A stretch of DNA of 64,000 nt from assembly GCA_033439255.1 (NCBI GenBank), contig CM065880.1, positions 62,001 through 126,000 on the forward strand, written 5' to 3'. A program made the position numbers and the translations under genes. This DNA comes from Hericium rajendrae. Lineage: Eukaryota; Basidiomycota; Agaricomycetes; Russulales; Hericiaceae. Shown piece by piece: positions 32,844-44,806 of the stretch. The notes under the pieces were generated by a model, which saw only the letters and a list, made by a program, of their open reading frames with translations, was not told where the DNA came from and searched no databases. Position 1 is the first letter of the stretch. Each line of letters starts with the position of its first letter.

Positions 32844-35800
32844 ATGCGCAAACAACTCGACCCGCGAATACCGATCCTCATTAACAACAATGTCAAGAAG
32901 AATCACAGATCATTCATAGTCCTCGTGGGAGACAAGGGGAGGGATCAAATTGTGAACCTTCATTTCCTCCTGTCCCAAGCCAGGGTCTCAGCACGTCCAT
33001 CTGTGTTGTGGTGTTACAAGAAGGATCTTGGATTTACGAGGTGAGTATCAGGCACGTTTTCTCCGTATAAACAGCGCGTTCTAGGTACGTGATGCTCCGA
33101 GAGGCTTTGTCAATCTGCGTCCAATCTCAGTGATGTGGTGAAGCTTGTGGTTGCATCTCCATCCGCTGATGGAGGACGTACGGAACGTGGGAGAGGATGA
33201 TGAAACAGCGACCATCTGGCGGAACTTCCGACTTTTCTCACTTAGCTCTCGAAGGAAGCGTACACGGGCTCAGCGTCTGGATTCTTGGGTACCTTGTGCC
33301 AATGGCTCTCAATCTTCTGATTGTTCTTCATCGCCTCATGTCATTATTCCCTGTCGGAGTGACGGACGGGAATGCAGCATTGACTACCAGCCAATGCCGC
33401 ACAAACAGCGACTTTCCATCTGAACCACGGTCATGCGATCCTCCTGGGAAACTTGTAGGAGCAGGCCCTGTGCTCGTATACGCTTCATCTGATGAGTCCG
33501 ACGCCTGACCAATGATACATCACGAGGCGTGTTGGATTTTGCGCTTTTCTTTTCACAACGAACATCGGGAGCTTCGTTTTCAAGACTGTTTACTGACTGC
33601 AATGACACTCACAGTCACCGAAAGAAACGAGAAGCCAAGATCAAACGCGATGTCAAGCGGGGTATTCGCGAGGCAAATGAACAGAGTCCCTTTGAGATTT
33701 TCGTCACAGTTACAGATATCCGCTATACGTGAGTCCCTCCTTCCTGCAGAGATATACACCCGTTCATGATCGTTCCAGGTACTACAAGGAGTCGGAAAAA
33801 ATCCTCGGAAACACATTTGGCATGCTTGTCCTCCAAGACTTCGAGGCGATCACTCCAAATCTGCTCGCACGGACGATGGAGACCGTCGAGGGTGGTGGTC
33901 TGATCGTCTTGCTCCTCAAATCGATGACGTCCCTCCGGCAGCTGTACAGCATGACCATGGACGTGCATGCGCGATATCGCACCTCGTCGCATGACTCCGT
34001 CATCGCCCGTTTCAACGAACGCTTTATCCTCTCCCTCGGCTCATGCGACGACTGTCTCGTCCTAGATGACGAGCTGAACGTCCTTCCGATCTCGCGCGGG
34101 AAGGACATCACGGTTATTGAGGAGGATCGCGGCAAGGCCAAGCAGCAATCCGAGCTGAAGGAGTTGAAGGACAGCTTGGCAGATGTGAAGCCCGCCGGCG
34201 AACTCGTCAAGCTTGCCAAGACGGTCGACCAGGCGCAGGCAATCCTGACGTTCGTCGACGCCATCGCCGAGAAGACACTCAGCTCGACAGTCACCCTCAC
34301 GGCAGGGCGTGGACGCGGAAAGTCGGCGGCGCTTGGACTGGCGATTGCGGCCGCGCTCGCACATGGATACTCGAATATCTTCGTGACAAGTCCGAGCCCG
34401 GAGAACTTGAAGACCTTATTTGAGTTCATCTTCAAGGGCATGGACGCGCTGGGCTACGAGGAGCATCTTGATTATGACATTGCGCAGAGCACGAACCCAG
34501 ACTTCAACAAGGCCATCGTGCGCGTGAACGTGTTTAGGGAGCACCGGCAGACCATCCAGGTAAATCCGATCCTTCTAGATGACCTATTTGAAGCTAATTT
34601 GTGTGCAGTACATCCAACCTCAAGATGCTCATGTTCTCGGCCAGGCCGAGCTCGTGATCATCGACGAGGCAGCCGCCATCCCTCTTCCTCTCGTCCGCAA
34701 TCTCATGGGCCCCTACCTCGTTTTCCTCGCATCCACCATTAACGGCTACGAGGGTACAGGCCGTTCCCTTTCCCTCAAGCTTATCCAACAGCTGCGGGAG
34801 TCCAACCGCGCGTCGATATCCAAAGACATCGCCGCGACGCCCGAAGACGCTGCCACCACCTCCACCTCCACCAAAAAGGCATCGCACGCCGCGCCGCTCA
34901 GAGCGCGTACGCTCCGCGAGATCAAGCTCGACACGCCGATCCGCTACGCCCCCGGCGACCGCATCGAGCGCTGGCTCAACACCCTCCTCTGCCTCGACGC
35001 AACCGCTGCGCCACGCGCCGCAGTACACGGCACGCCGCACCCGTCGCAGTGCGAGCTCTTCTACGTCTCGCGCGACACGCTCTTCTCGTTCCACCCCGCG
35101 TCCGAGGCGTTCCTGCAGCGCATGATGGCGCTGTACGTCGCGTCGCACTACAAGAACCAGCCGAACGATCTGCAGCTGCTGTCCGACGCGCCCGCGCACC
35201 ACCTGTTCGTGCTGCTCCCGCCGCTGCGGGACGATGAGACGCACCTCCCGGAGCCGCTCGTTGTGTTGCAGGTTGCGCTCGAGGGCAATATCAGCCGCGC
35301 GGCGATTATGGATGGGTTGAGTCGCGGGCTGAGGGCGGGAGGGGATATGATTCCGTGGCTTGTCGCGCAGCAGTTCCAGGAGGGCAAGTTTGCGCTGATG
35401 AGCGGTGCACGCATTGTGCGCATCGCGACACATCCGGATTACGCGAATGTGCGTATCTTTCACTTTGTCGTTCGCTTCGCGGTTGTTGCTGATTCGTCCT
35501 TTCTTTCTCTCGGATCATGTAGATGGGCTACGGCGCGCGTGCACTGCAAGCGCTGAATTCCTACTACTCGGGAGAATACTTCAATCTCGACGAGGCTCCC
35601 AAAACGGACGAAAGCTACCCCGACGTGGCAGCAGTCGAGGAGGTGCGTGACCTATGATTTGGTTGCTTAAGAGCGTCGACTAACTCAGATCTCGGACAGG
35701 GCACGGATCTTCTGACTGACGAGCCTAAAATCCGAGCGCCGTCTGCGATGCCTCCACTGCTCCAGCGTCTAACGGAGCGGAAACCTGAGAACCTGGATTA

Positions 35801-37094
35801 TCTAGGTGTCTCGTATGGGCTAACGCCGCAGCTGCTTCGGTATGCCCGTTCATCTCTGTATCCATGGTCACCGATGTTAATGAAATGCAGGTTTTGGAAG
35901 CGCGCAGGATATGTTCCGCTCTATGTCCGGCAGACGCAGAGCGAGCTTACGGGCGAGCACACGTGTGTCATGCTCCGCGGGCTGAACTCTGCTGGCGATG
36001 GCGAATTGGAGTGGCTGGGTGAATTCGCGAAAGGTGATGATTGTTCGTTGTTAAGATGGTGTGCATACTGACCTCTTGGATAGACTTCCGAAAGCGCTTC
36101 CTTTCTCTGCTTTCGTTCAAGTTCCGCGACTTTGGTAGCGTCATGGCGCTGAGCGTGCTGGAAGCTGCGAATGGCGGCGTGAAGTACCTCGACAGTCAAA
36201 AACTGCCAGGTTTGTCCTATGACATTGTTGTGATTGAACCACTACTTACGATGCGTGTTGCAGAACTCACAACTACAGAGCTTTCATTCTTGCTGACGCC
36301 ATTCGATCTCAAGCGATTGGAATCGTATGCACAAAATGCATTGGACTACCACGTTATTCTCGATCTGCTGCCTATCGTAGCAGCACTCTACTTCGAGAAA
36401 CGGCTCGGTGAGGGAATTAGATTGAGCGCGATACAGAGCAGCATTCTACTCGGTATGGGTTTGCAGCGCAAGAGCGTCGAGGAAGTCGAAGTCAGTATCC
36501 CCTCCATCTCCTGCCGTCGTATCCAACCCTAAACAATCGTTACAGGCCGAGCTGCAGCTGCCCGTCTCCCAAGCCCTCGCGCTCTTCGTCAAGCTCGTCC
36601 GCAAAATCTCGACGAAACTCGTCGACATCCAGAAGGCCGCGATCAGCGCCACCATCCCAACCGCCTCTGCCGAGCCGCGCGTCGCCCTCGACGTAGCGGC
36701 CGACCGGGGCGTCAAAGGCATGGAGGCCGAGCTCAACGAGGCGGGCGGAGAGGTGACGTCTGCGCTGCGCGAGAAACAGCGCGCGATGATCGATGCGTTA
36801 GATCTGAGCCGGTGAGTACCCCTGCTTCCGCATCAGGATATCCCTGCGGGGCCTTGAGAGCTCATGCTCATCAGTCTCTCGGTGCAATGATGTAGGTTTG
36901 CGATAAATGATGCGTCGGTAGACTGGTCTACCGCCGAGGGGCAGGTGAAGGGCGTAACTGGTGCGAAGGGCAAGTCGACGGTGGTGAGTGTGAAGAGCAC
37001 TGCGGCGCCGCCGAAGCGGAAGGCGGCAGATGCGGTGGGTGACGCTGAAGATGGGAAGAAGAAGACGCGGAGGGGTAAAAAGGCGAAGCGGTAG
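32844..37094 (+). CDS. KRE33: RNA cytidine acetyltransferase (NAT10/Kre33)
   Basis: About eleven exons giving about 1,040 residues. It installs N4-acetylcytidine in 18S rRNA and tRNA and is needed for 40S assembly in the nucleolus. Visible landmarks: MRKQLDPRIPILINNNVKKN start, HRKKREAKIKRDVKRG, YYKESEKILGNTFGMLVLQD, a Walker A loop in LTAGRGRGKSAALG, a Walker B-type VIIDEAAAIPLP, and the GNAT fold with LSRGLRAGGDMIPWLVAQQ, GARIVRIATHPDYA and MGYGARALQAL. A tRNA-binding C-terminal region and a basic tail (KKKTRRGKKAKR) follow. Stop at 37092-37094. The first intron is far longer than the others (574 bases). No frame break was found. Confidence 0.9.
33041..33614 (+). other. unusually long first intron of KRE33
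   Basis: GTGAGT at 33041 to ACAG at 33614, joining GFT to SHRKKR in frame. The first 44 bases (to TTCTAG at about 33084) look like a complete ordinary intron; the remaining 530 bases look inserted. I see no ORF of note and no convincing RNA gene in it. Confidence 0.6.
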
Positions 37095-37507
37095 GCGCGA
37101 CGCCATATTAGTGGACTTCATTCTGTTTCTATCTCTTGCTTGCGATTTGCGAGGGCTCTGACGTCTTAGATTTGAGGCCGTTCATCATATCATAATCGAT
37201 TCGGTTCCCTGCACCAGTTGACTTCCACCATTCAGTTTGTGTCGTAGGCTGCTACAGGCAAGCTGTAGGACAATGATTGAAGTTACTGACATGGAGTCGT
37301 TCTTATTTTCGTTCTGCGGATTGTCGCCTGGGAATAAACTGACGAGCTCACGACGACATACGGACTAATAAATGAGGTACGTTTCTCGTCAACTCGACAA
37401 GTCGAAGACCTGTATTTACTACTCATATCTGCAGGTCTCAAACTCTCTTGCTGTTTCTCATATTGTTACAGATCGCGTTTGAATAAATGTCTTGTCCGTG
37501 AAGACGC

Positions 37508-38345
37508 TCAAACCAATACATCCGGCTTGTCGACCCAAACCCATCCTTCTGCCCTATCCATCAACCGTTTCCACCTTCCTCCATCCGCCTGCATAACCTC
37601 CTTCCACTCCTTCGAGTCGACGCCTCGCATAATCCTCAGCCATACCAGCTGTGCGATCAGCATAACGTCCGCGAAACTCAGCACATCGCCCATTACGAAA
37701 AGCTGCTGCTCGCCGCCCTTGCCTGCACTGATCCAGCCATGTATCGTGCTCAGTCCTGCCAGAAATTCCCTCCAGCGCTCATCCCGCACGGGGCCCTCTG
37801 GTGCGATTTCCTCGATCTTCTTCTTGAATCCCTCCTCACGCGTTCGTCGAAAGTACTCCTGGCTCGGGGGCGCCAGCTGCTCCACAATCCTCGCCACGAC
37901 GGTATGGAATAAAGGTCGCATCACCTTCTGGTGAAACACGTCGAGGAACATGGTCTGGAACGCCTCTGTTCCATCCGGGACGATCTTGATTGTGGATGGG
38001 TATGTCTCATCGAGGTACTGTGCGATCTTGAATGACTCGGAGACAACGGCGCCCGTATTCGGGTCCTGCAGGACCGGGAGCGTGTATTCTGGTTCGCCGT
38101 TTGCATAGCTAGTAGGCTCCGCATTGATCTTTTTGCACAGAGACGCAATGTCGGGGTATTCGACCCAGACTGTCTCGTGTGGGAGACCCTTTATGGTCAG
38201 TACCAGCCTGGCGCGCAAATGAGCATTCGGTCGATGACTTCATGGAAGAGAAGAATGCGCACCTCGCTTTGAGCGGGTTTGGCGTCCATACTCGTGACGG
38301 CGACGCCAGTCCTGGAATGTCATAAAGGATGAGTGGCTTCGTCAT
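37508..38345 (-). CDS. glutathione S-transferase, copy 2 (inverted)
   Basis: Two exons from ATG 38343-38345. MTKPLILYDIPGLASPSRVW to NPLKA, a GTGCGC...GCCAG intron, then RLVLTIKGLPHETVWVEYPD. The domain order matches copy 1: TLPVLQDPNTGAVVSESF in the thioredoxin fold, and VMGDVLSFADVMLIAQLVWL in the helical domain. Sequence and gene structure show it is a duplicate of the gene at 29297, lying 7.4 kb away on the opposite strand. Differences are spread along the protein, so the duplication is not very recent. The function is expected to be glutathione conjugation with perhaps a different substrate range. Confidence 0.85.
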
Positions 38346-38411
38346 TTCGTCTATCAAAACCTCAGACGAGGATGCGGGTGGGGTACTTGTCGGGGGAGGT
38401 GAACGTCGCGC

Positions 38412-38427
38412 CTGTCTCTCTTTTATA
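38412..38427 (-). promoter_or_regulatory. TATA box region of GST copy 2
   Basis: TATAAAAGAGAGACAG on the minus strand, about 80 bases before the ATG, is the same 16 bases as in the copy 1 promoter. Confidence 0.55.
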
Positions 38428-40333
38428 GCACAGGTGCCCACTCCCATGCGTTCTTCTGCTGACATGCGCCAATCGGTTCCCTCTCATTATGATCGTGAGG
38501 AGATCTGAACGGATTGAGAACATCCCATGCATCCAATGTGATACCGTGATATATCGATCAGAACCGGCGCTACCCCACCAGTTTATAAGCTTGTGCCGCG
38601 GAAAAGAAATTAGACCAGTTCGGAGATTTCTCAATCAATACCGCGGCGATGTTCTTACATCAAGTAGCTTGGTATGTTCAAAGAGTGTTCAATATCTTAT
38701 GAATGAGAAGACTATTAACGCTTCTATGCGCAGGACCTACAGGGCTTCCTGGAATCGTGGGGTTACTACTTACCCACGAGACCGTGGTGTTTCTCCCACT
38801 GTCCTTTATAAACCTCAAGTGGCGAATCGGGATTTCATCTGTCCGGCACGGACCACTTTGTCTCGCTTCGTTCCAGAAATCGCCGAAGTTAAATGCCGTC
38901 GCCGCATGACATGTGCTTCCTATCACATAAAAGAGCAAGTACCGGTACGATGCCTGTATTTATTCTCTGCAAGTCTCGTGAAATTTTGACTTGTCTACAC
39001 CTGTCAGTGGCGAAGCCTGCCTGCAGGATGTGGCCCAATCAGCAAAAGCGTGAAAAATCTGTAAGGGCTTCCAAGGATATGTAAGGATTTACAAAGGTTA
39101 CAATCGCTGCCGTCCGGTAAGGATGCCACATTTCGTCGCAAGGCTATACACGGGTACCTTAAGGATTTGCCATCGTCCCCATCCTTCGCAAGGCTTGCCA
39201 GCCCTGCCAAGGGCTACCTGGCGGGTTGAACTTCTCCATCGGCATGGTACACGTGCAATGCCATATGGTCATTGTAAAGTGACACAAGGAGTGCTACAGC
39301 ATTTAGATATTTTTATTTATTTATTTTCATCCTTGGCAGAGATAGTGACAGAGATAAAATCGAATGCATTTTTCGTAGTTACGAACCTGTCTAAGATACA
39401 TAGAAGCTATCTACGAGACACATCTGTAACTAAGTAACAACCATCTCTATGCGCACTGATGCACCGTCGTACAATCAGTCAGCTGAAAATGGGATAGATC
39501 CCGAGCGATCCAGAAGCCAGGGGCGAGCGTTGCGCCCGTCGCGAGATATCCCGCCAGAGAATGTCTTCGAGGAGTCCCAGAAAGCAACACTTGATGGAAA
39601 GCACCATGAACGATTGAGAGTCCAGCCAATAGAAGGCCGACACAAGAAGACGCCAGCCTAGAGAATCCGGAGGGAATAAACAGGCGCGACGGTCCTTCGA
39701 AAAGCTTGAATAGCTGATATGCTTGCGAGAGGAGGGATTGGACGAAGACTGCGTACAACTGCGAAGGCTATATATCATGAAACGAATGAGATTTAGGGCC
39801 GGCCGCGACGCACCTTGGAGAAACGTCGTAGCGTTGCTACGGGGTCTCGGAAATATCGAGACGTGTACCTGTATTTCGCGAGGGGTACGGCAGGCAGGTG
39901 AAGTAACTGCAAATGCGTCAAAAACCTGTCATCTAGACTGAAAGCCATTAGAGACCAGATCGGAGATTTTGAAAACTCACCATCACAATGTCAAATTTTC
40001 AAGTTGTCGACAACCTTTTGTGAGGTATGTATTGCCCTTGTATACCCTTGTAGTGCCTTACATACCGGCGCCATCTCGGTGGCGCGTGACAAACGTCACC
40101 AGGGAATAACAGAGTAAAACGTTTTTGCTGATCCGGGCGGCGTGACAGCCGTACGTCACGATTTATCGTCATGTTTGCACAATGGCATAAGCGAAGGTTG
40201 AACAATGGCGATGGACAATGCTGGACGATACGCCACAAGTCCACAAGATATTTTGATCGTGGCTATATATTCAGTGGCAGCCGTGGTCGAGAATCCCAGC
40301 TCTTTCATCTCTGTCTCGTCCCTTATCGTCAGA
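38428..40333. repeat. intergenic with TAAGGAT-type repeats; no gene seen
   Basis: About 1.9 kb between GST copy 2 and the F-box array. A stretch at about 39050-39260 repeats AAGG/TAAGGAT motifs (GTAAGGATTT, GGTAAGGATG, CTTAAGGATT) in a short-repeat style often seen in decayed transposons. A leftward ORF at 39479-39778 has no family features. I find no reliable gene. Confidence 0.35.
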
Positions 40334-41445
40334 ATGGGTCAAGACTGGTTCCTCATGAACCTGGACAAGCGCCAAGGTCGCTGGGTCCCGAAGCTGGGAG
40401 AGTTTCTATTTGGCAACACTCCTTGGGGTTACATGGAAGAGTTCATGCCTGCGCCGTCTGTATACATTGGACTGGGACCGCCTGCGAAGAATGCAGCAAC
40501 TGACGTTCGCACTTCGTACGTGCCATTGATTTCTCAGCCCATATGGGTACTTACCCCCCCGTTAACAGAAGTCTGAACTCCTCTATCTTGTCACGACTGT
40601 CGCCGGAGCTATACCACATGATACTCGAATGCTTAGAAGACTACTTCGATTGTATTTGCCTTGGCCTTACTTGTCGACTGTTCTGGAGTGTCGCACGACC
40701 CCATGTCAAAAAGCGCTACATCGAGGATGCACTAGGGTCATGGGCCGGAGATCGAATCATCTGTGCAGGGTCGCGCAGCGCACGAGACGATCCGCTCCCA
40801 GCTGGCATGCTGACAGAAGAGGAAGAATCGGAATGGAAGGGCCCGTTGCCAACTGAAGGATGCCGCTGCGGCGGAGAGCACGAGCCCGACGTACTCGTGG
40901 ACAACCTCCACTTTGGGGCAGGATGCGCGTTCACCGACGATATGTCACCCACAAAAGTCAGACCCAAGCTGGAGCAGCGCGCTGTGCACGATTCCTGGAG
41001 AAGACGTTTCGACTGGGACGACTATGGGCTTCTGAAGTCCGTGTTGGACATACCTCAAAAGCCGGTTGTCCAAGAAGTCAAGCTGGCGCGTCCGCTCGTT
41101 CTCCGCAACCTCTCGCGCAAGCTGTATGTGCGTGAAGACGTGATCGACCAGTTCATGGACGAAAATCAGCACTTGCTGTCGCGGTATGAGGATGGCATTG
41201 GTCTCGGCCATGTCATCTTAATGCGCGTGTGCTGGTCGTCGGACGAAGATGCTGCGATGGATGATCCGATCGGGATCCACAGAGGGCCCTGGGCAGGTGA
41301 TAGGTTTGACTTCTTGTCCGCCAAAGACTTCCGGGCGACGGAAGGTGGAGACGGTGACCAGGCCGTGGAGTGGACCGATGCCACCGCCGAAGCCGTGCGT
41401 GATATCAAATTGCTATGGGAGGAGGCGCGGCGGGTTTGGTCATAA
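40334..41445 (+). CDS. F-box-like protein of tandem WAGDR family, copy 1
   Basis: Two exons. MGQDWFLMNLDKRQGRW is spliced (GTACGT...TTAACAG) to SSLNSSILSRLSPELYHMIL. An F-box-like segment (LSPELYHMILECLEDYFDCI then LGLTCRLFW) is followed by SWAGDRIICAG, VLRNLSRKLYVRED and a second GPWAGDRFDFL. The protein has about 350 residues and no membrane segment. F-box-like basidiomycete proteins with paired AGDR motifs are lineage-specific and of unknown function; a role as SCF substrate adaptor is inferred from the F-box alone. A TATATATT lies about 70 bases upstream. First of three tandem copies. Confidence 0.7.
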
Positions 41446-41896
41446 TGCTAGTCGTTGAGGTAGAGACTTTATTTCTGTCGGGATAACAGTAATACAAGAA
41501 TTGTTCTGCTCGAGGCTACAGCCGTTGGACCGCTCTTCAAGGCAGATACGACGCGAATTCGTCAAGGACCGCGAGTTCAACTAATTTGCGCGCCTGAGTC
41601 GTATTCTTGTGAGGTCATTGTTCGTTCAATGAGGCTTCCTGCAAATCTCCTATTCACTGGGCACTGAGCGGCGTGTTTGAAACAATGAATTACGATTGTC
41701 ATGCAGTGATGTCAGTTTCGTGAGGATCTTGTTGTGTGCCTCAGATAAGCGAGTGAACAATGGCCAGGAAACAATGGCACCGTTTACAGGCCGCACTCCA
41801 CGAGGCAGCTTGTGGCCTCCGGCTTATAAGACCAGAGTTCTCTGTCGAGCTCAAGATTCTTCACCACTCTTGCCCTTCGCTTTGTTATCGCCAAAA

Positions 41897-43022
41897 ATGC
41901 GTCAACACTGGATAATTATCAATCTCGACAAGAAAGAATGGGCATATGGCACACCATCCGACGTCCTATACACGTGGACGAGAACTTTATTCAACTGTGA
42001 CGAGGATCTGCTTGTATATGAGCACTTCTTGCTCGCGCCGTCCGTAACTATTCAGAAGGCACCACCCTGGAAGGATGGTCAGCGGAAAACTATCCACACA
42101 TCGTACGTTTTGCTCGGGCCTGTATGCAGAACTGCATACTTACTGTCTGTCATATAGCCTTGATTCCTCAATCATCTTCCGCCTTCCAATAGAGCTCTAT
42201 GACTGCATCTTTGAAAAGTTCGAGGACTATTTTGATTGCGTCTGCCTGGGGCTCACCTGCCGGCTCCTCTGGGATGTGGCGCGCAGGCACGTTCACAAAC
42301 ATTATGTCAAGGCTGCGCCTTCGTCATGGGCCGGCGACCGTATCGTCTGTGCAGGGAGCCGTAGCAAGCTTGGGGAAGGAAATCTACGGAGATTCCTGGC
42401 AGAGGGAGAGCAACAAAAGTTCATAACAAGCAAAAGCATGAATCTTTATGAATTCGCCAGGAACTTCTACACGCCGGCGCTTCCACGGGAATGTGCCGAA
42501 GATCTGGACTCACGCGTGGACCACGGTGCCTACCGTCGGGGCTTCACAGACGAAGACTACACGGCCCTGCATTCCGTGCTCGGCTTATCAGCGAGGCCAA
42601 TCGTCAAAGAGGTCGAGCAGCCGCGCCCTCGTATACTCCGCGACCTCTCGCGAAAGGTATTCGTTCGCCAAGAAGCCTTGAACCGATTCGATTTCGACAC
42701 CAAGTGCACGCGGCCACGCTGCTATCGCTGTACGAGGATTGGATTCGGCCATATTATCTGGATGCGTACAGGCTCATCGACATGTAGCTCTGTCGGCATG
42801 TCGCGGAATCCAACCAAAGTGCATCAGGGGCCGTGGGCAGGAGACCGGTTCGACTTCTTGGCAAACACGGATTCCCTGGAGACGGATATGGGAGTCGACG
42901 GTCTACCTGTCGAATGGAAAGATGTCAGCGATGAGGTCCTTAAGGACCTTACATTGCTATGGAAGACGTCAAAAGAGGAGTATGACTCCGATGACGATAT
43001 GGGTGCGGAAGATGAAGCATAG
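41897..43022 (+). CDS. F-box-like protein of tandem WAGDR family, copy 2
   Basis: Two exons with the same intron position as copy 1: MRQHWIIINLDKKEWAYG, then SLDSSIIFRLPIELYDCIF. An F-box-like LPIELYDCIFEKFEDYFDC and LGLTCRLLWDVARRHV, then SWAGDRIVCAG, ILRDLSRKVFVRQE and GPWAGDRFDFLANT. Stop follows an acidic tail (DDDMGAEDEA). The middle third has diverged from copy 1 while the WAGDR blocks are kept. A TATAAG lies about 70 bases upstream. Function unknown; see copy 1. Confidence 0.7.
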
Positions 43023-43485
43023 GGCAGAAGGCATGATCCTGGTGGGCGTACTATGACACCAAAGAATGGTCACATACAACAACATGCAATTTCGGATGTC
43101 TTCCTGTAGAATCTCGAAGATCAGATGTACATACCGCCAAAATATGTACTGCTCACCTTGCCAAAATTCCCGAGACTTACCCATCGTAAGCTAGGTCATC
43201 AGTACATTAGTTACTGCGAGGTTGTTCGACGTTTCACAATCGATGTTCAACATGTAGAGCTTGCCGCCGGTGGTGACGGTGACGGTGCAGCAGTGGTGCA
43301 GCTGTATCGTGAGTATGAGCTGCTAGTAGCGCTAATATATGAGCTAGGCGCCCGGGCCGAGAGCTGCCGCTCGCGTTGTTGAACGTCGAACGCCTCGTCG
43401 AAAACCTGCCAGCAAGTCACCCTGTTGTTTGCCTTGCTCTCTATCTTCTGAGTTCTTTATCCTTATTTTGGGACGTTCTTCTTCA

Positions 43486-44572
43486 ATGGGCCAGCTATGG
43501 AGAATCATAAATATCGACAAGCGGTCTGCCAGGGAACATTCAAAGATCACGGAGTTCTTTTTCAAGGACATGCCGCAGGAGAGTCTGCTCTCAAGACTTA
43601 TACCAATACCCGATATTAGTATCCTTCCAGTGGAATTAGAAAGCACGCAGATCGTGCCACCGAGAGTCATCTCGTCGTCAGTCCATTCCAAAAAATCAAT
43701 CTTTGTATTGTTTCGTTGACACGCACCGGGTCTTGTGCAGCGCAGTCTCGTCGCCAATTGCGCGCTGTCCAGTTGAAGTTGTGGATCTCATCACGGGCAA
43801 TGTAGAAGATATGGAAGACTGCGTTTATTTCAGTCTGACTTGCCGTCGTCACTGGAACGTCGGGAGGCGACACATGGAACGTCGCATCCGCCAGTACGTA
43901 ATCGAGTTATCCGGTTCATGGGCGGGCGATCGCCTCGTCATGATCGGAGAAGGCGTCTATTGGCAACAACTCCCAGAAGGTCTATTGACCGAGTCGGACA
44001 AGGAGAAACTCGGCGTGGACTGGGGCTCTCAAGGCACATGCGAAGGCCAGCAGGACCTCTACATAGCCACGGGATCGGAGTCCGATTTCATGCAGGCTAG
44101 CGACAGCGACTCCAAACTTGTTCGGCGGGATGTGAGGCTACAATTAGGTCTCAATTTTGTGGATTTCACCGATGGGTCGTTCCTCCCCTCTGCTCTCTGG
44201 GACGACTTGAGACTGCTCGATCGCCTGCTTGGCCCAAGTTTCCTGCAGGTCCCCAAATTCAAGCCGCTTGTTCTCCGCAATTTGACGAAGCACGTGTATG
44301 TCCGCGAAGATGCGGTGCGGCAGTTTGAGGTGCAGAACGGGGACACGCTGGACGAGCTCCGGCGTCACTTCAATCTCGGGCACGTCGTCTTTATGCGGAT
44401 CTTTCCTTGGGACGATGATGAACTTCGCTGCGAGTGGGCTGGGGACCGTTTCGATCTCGCATCGCTCGCTGATGTCATGGAAGATGTGGACGAACAGACT
44501 GAAGGGTGGAGGGACGTTACGGAAGAGGTCATCAACGAGATGAGGGACATCTGGTTAAGACCGGATGTCTAA
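43486..44572 (+). CDS. F-box-like protein of tandem WAGDR family, copy 3
   Basis: Two exons. MGQLWRIINIDKRSAREH is spliced (GTCAGT...GTGCAG) to SAVSSPIARCPVEVVDLI. The F-box-like part is degraded (CPVEVVDLITGNVEDMEDCV, SLTCRRHWNVG). GSWAGDRLVMIG and VLRNLTKHVYVRED are kept, and the second motif is shortened to EWAGDRFDLA. It is the most divergent copy of the array and the closest to the next F-box family. The open frame is intact. Confidence 0.65.
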
Positions 44573-44806
44573 CTTCGTGCTTCATTCAACCTTTCGCCCT
44601 TATTCTCAAGGCATCGATCAAAATATGGATCTATCGCGATTTCTGCAAAATTTGCCTCTCGCACTCATATCGCTCGTCGGACTCTGTATTTCACCCAACG
44701 GGCGCTCTGCATTTGTTGGTTCTTGTTTTTAAATTTCCCCTTTGCACGGGCTTGTGTGCTGCATCCCGCAGCATTCTCGATTCGGCAGGTGTTGTAGTCA
44801 TGTCCA

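Noticed and set aside
33197-33320. Box C/D snoRNA candidate in the long KRE33 intron (ATGATGA at 33197-33203, CTGA at 33317-33320)
   Set aside because: No convincing terminal stem flanks the two boxes and no internal box pair was seen; the match is expected by chance in 574 bases.
34594-35463. Leftward ORF of 289 codons over KRE33
   Set aside because: Shadow of a conserved acetyltransferase exon; Arg/Glu/Val-rich without motifs.
39479-39778. Leftward ORF of 99 codons
   Set aside because: No domain, no splice-supported extension, composition like non-coding sequence.
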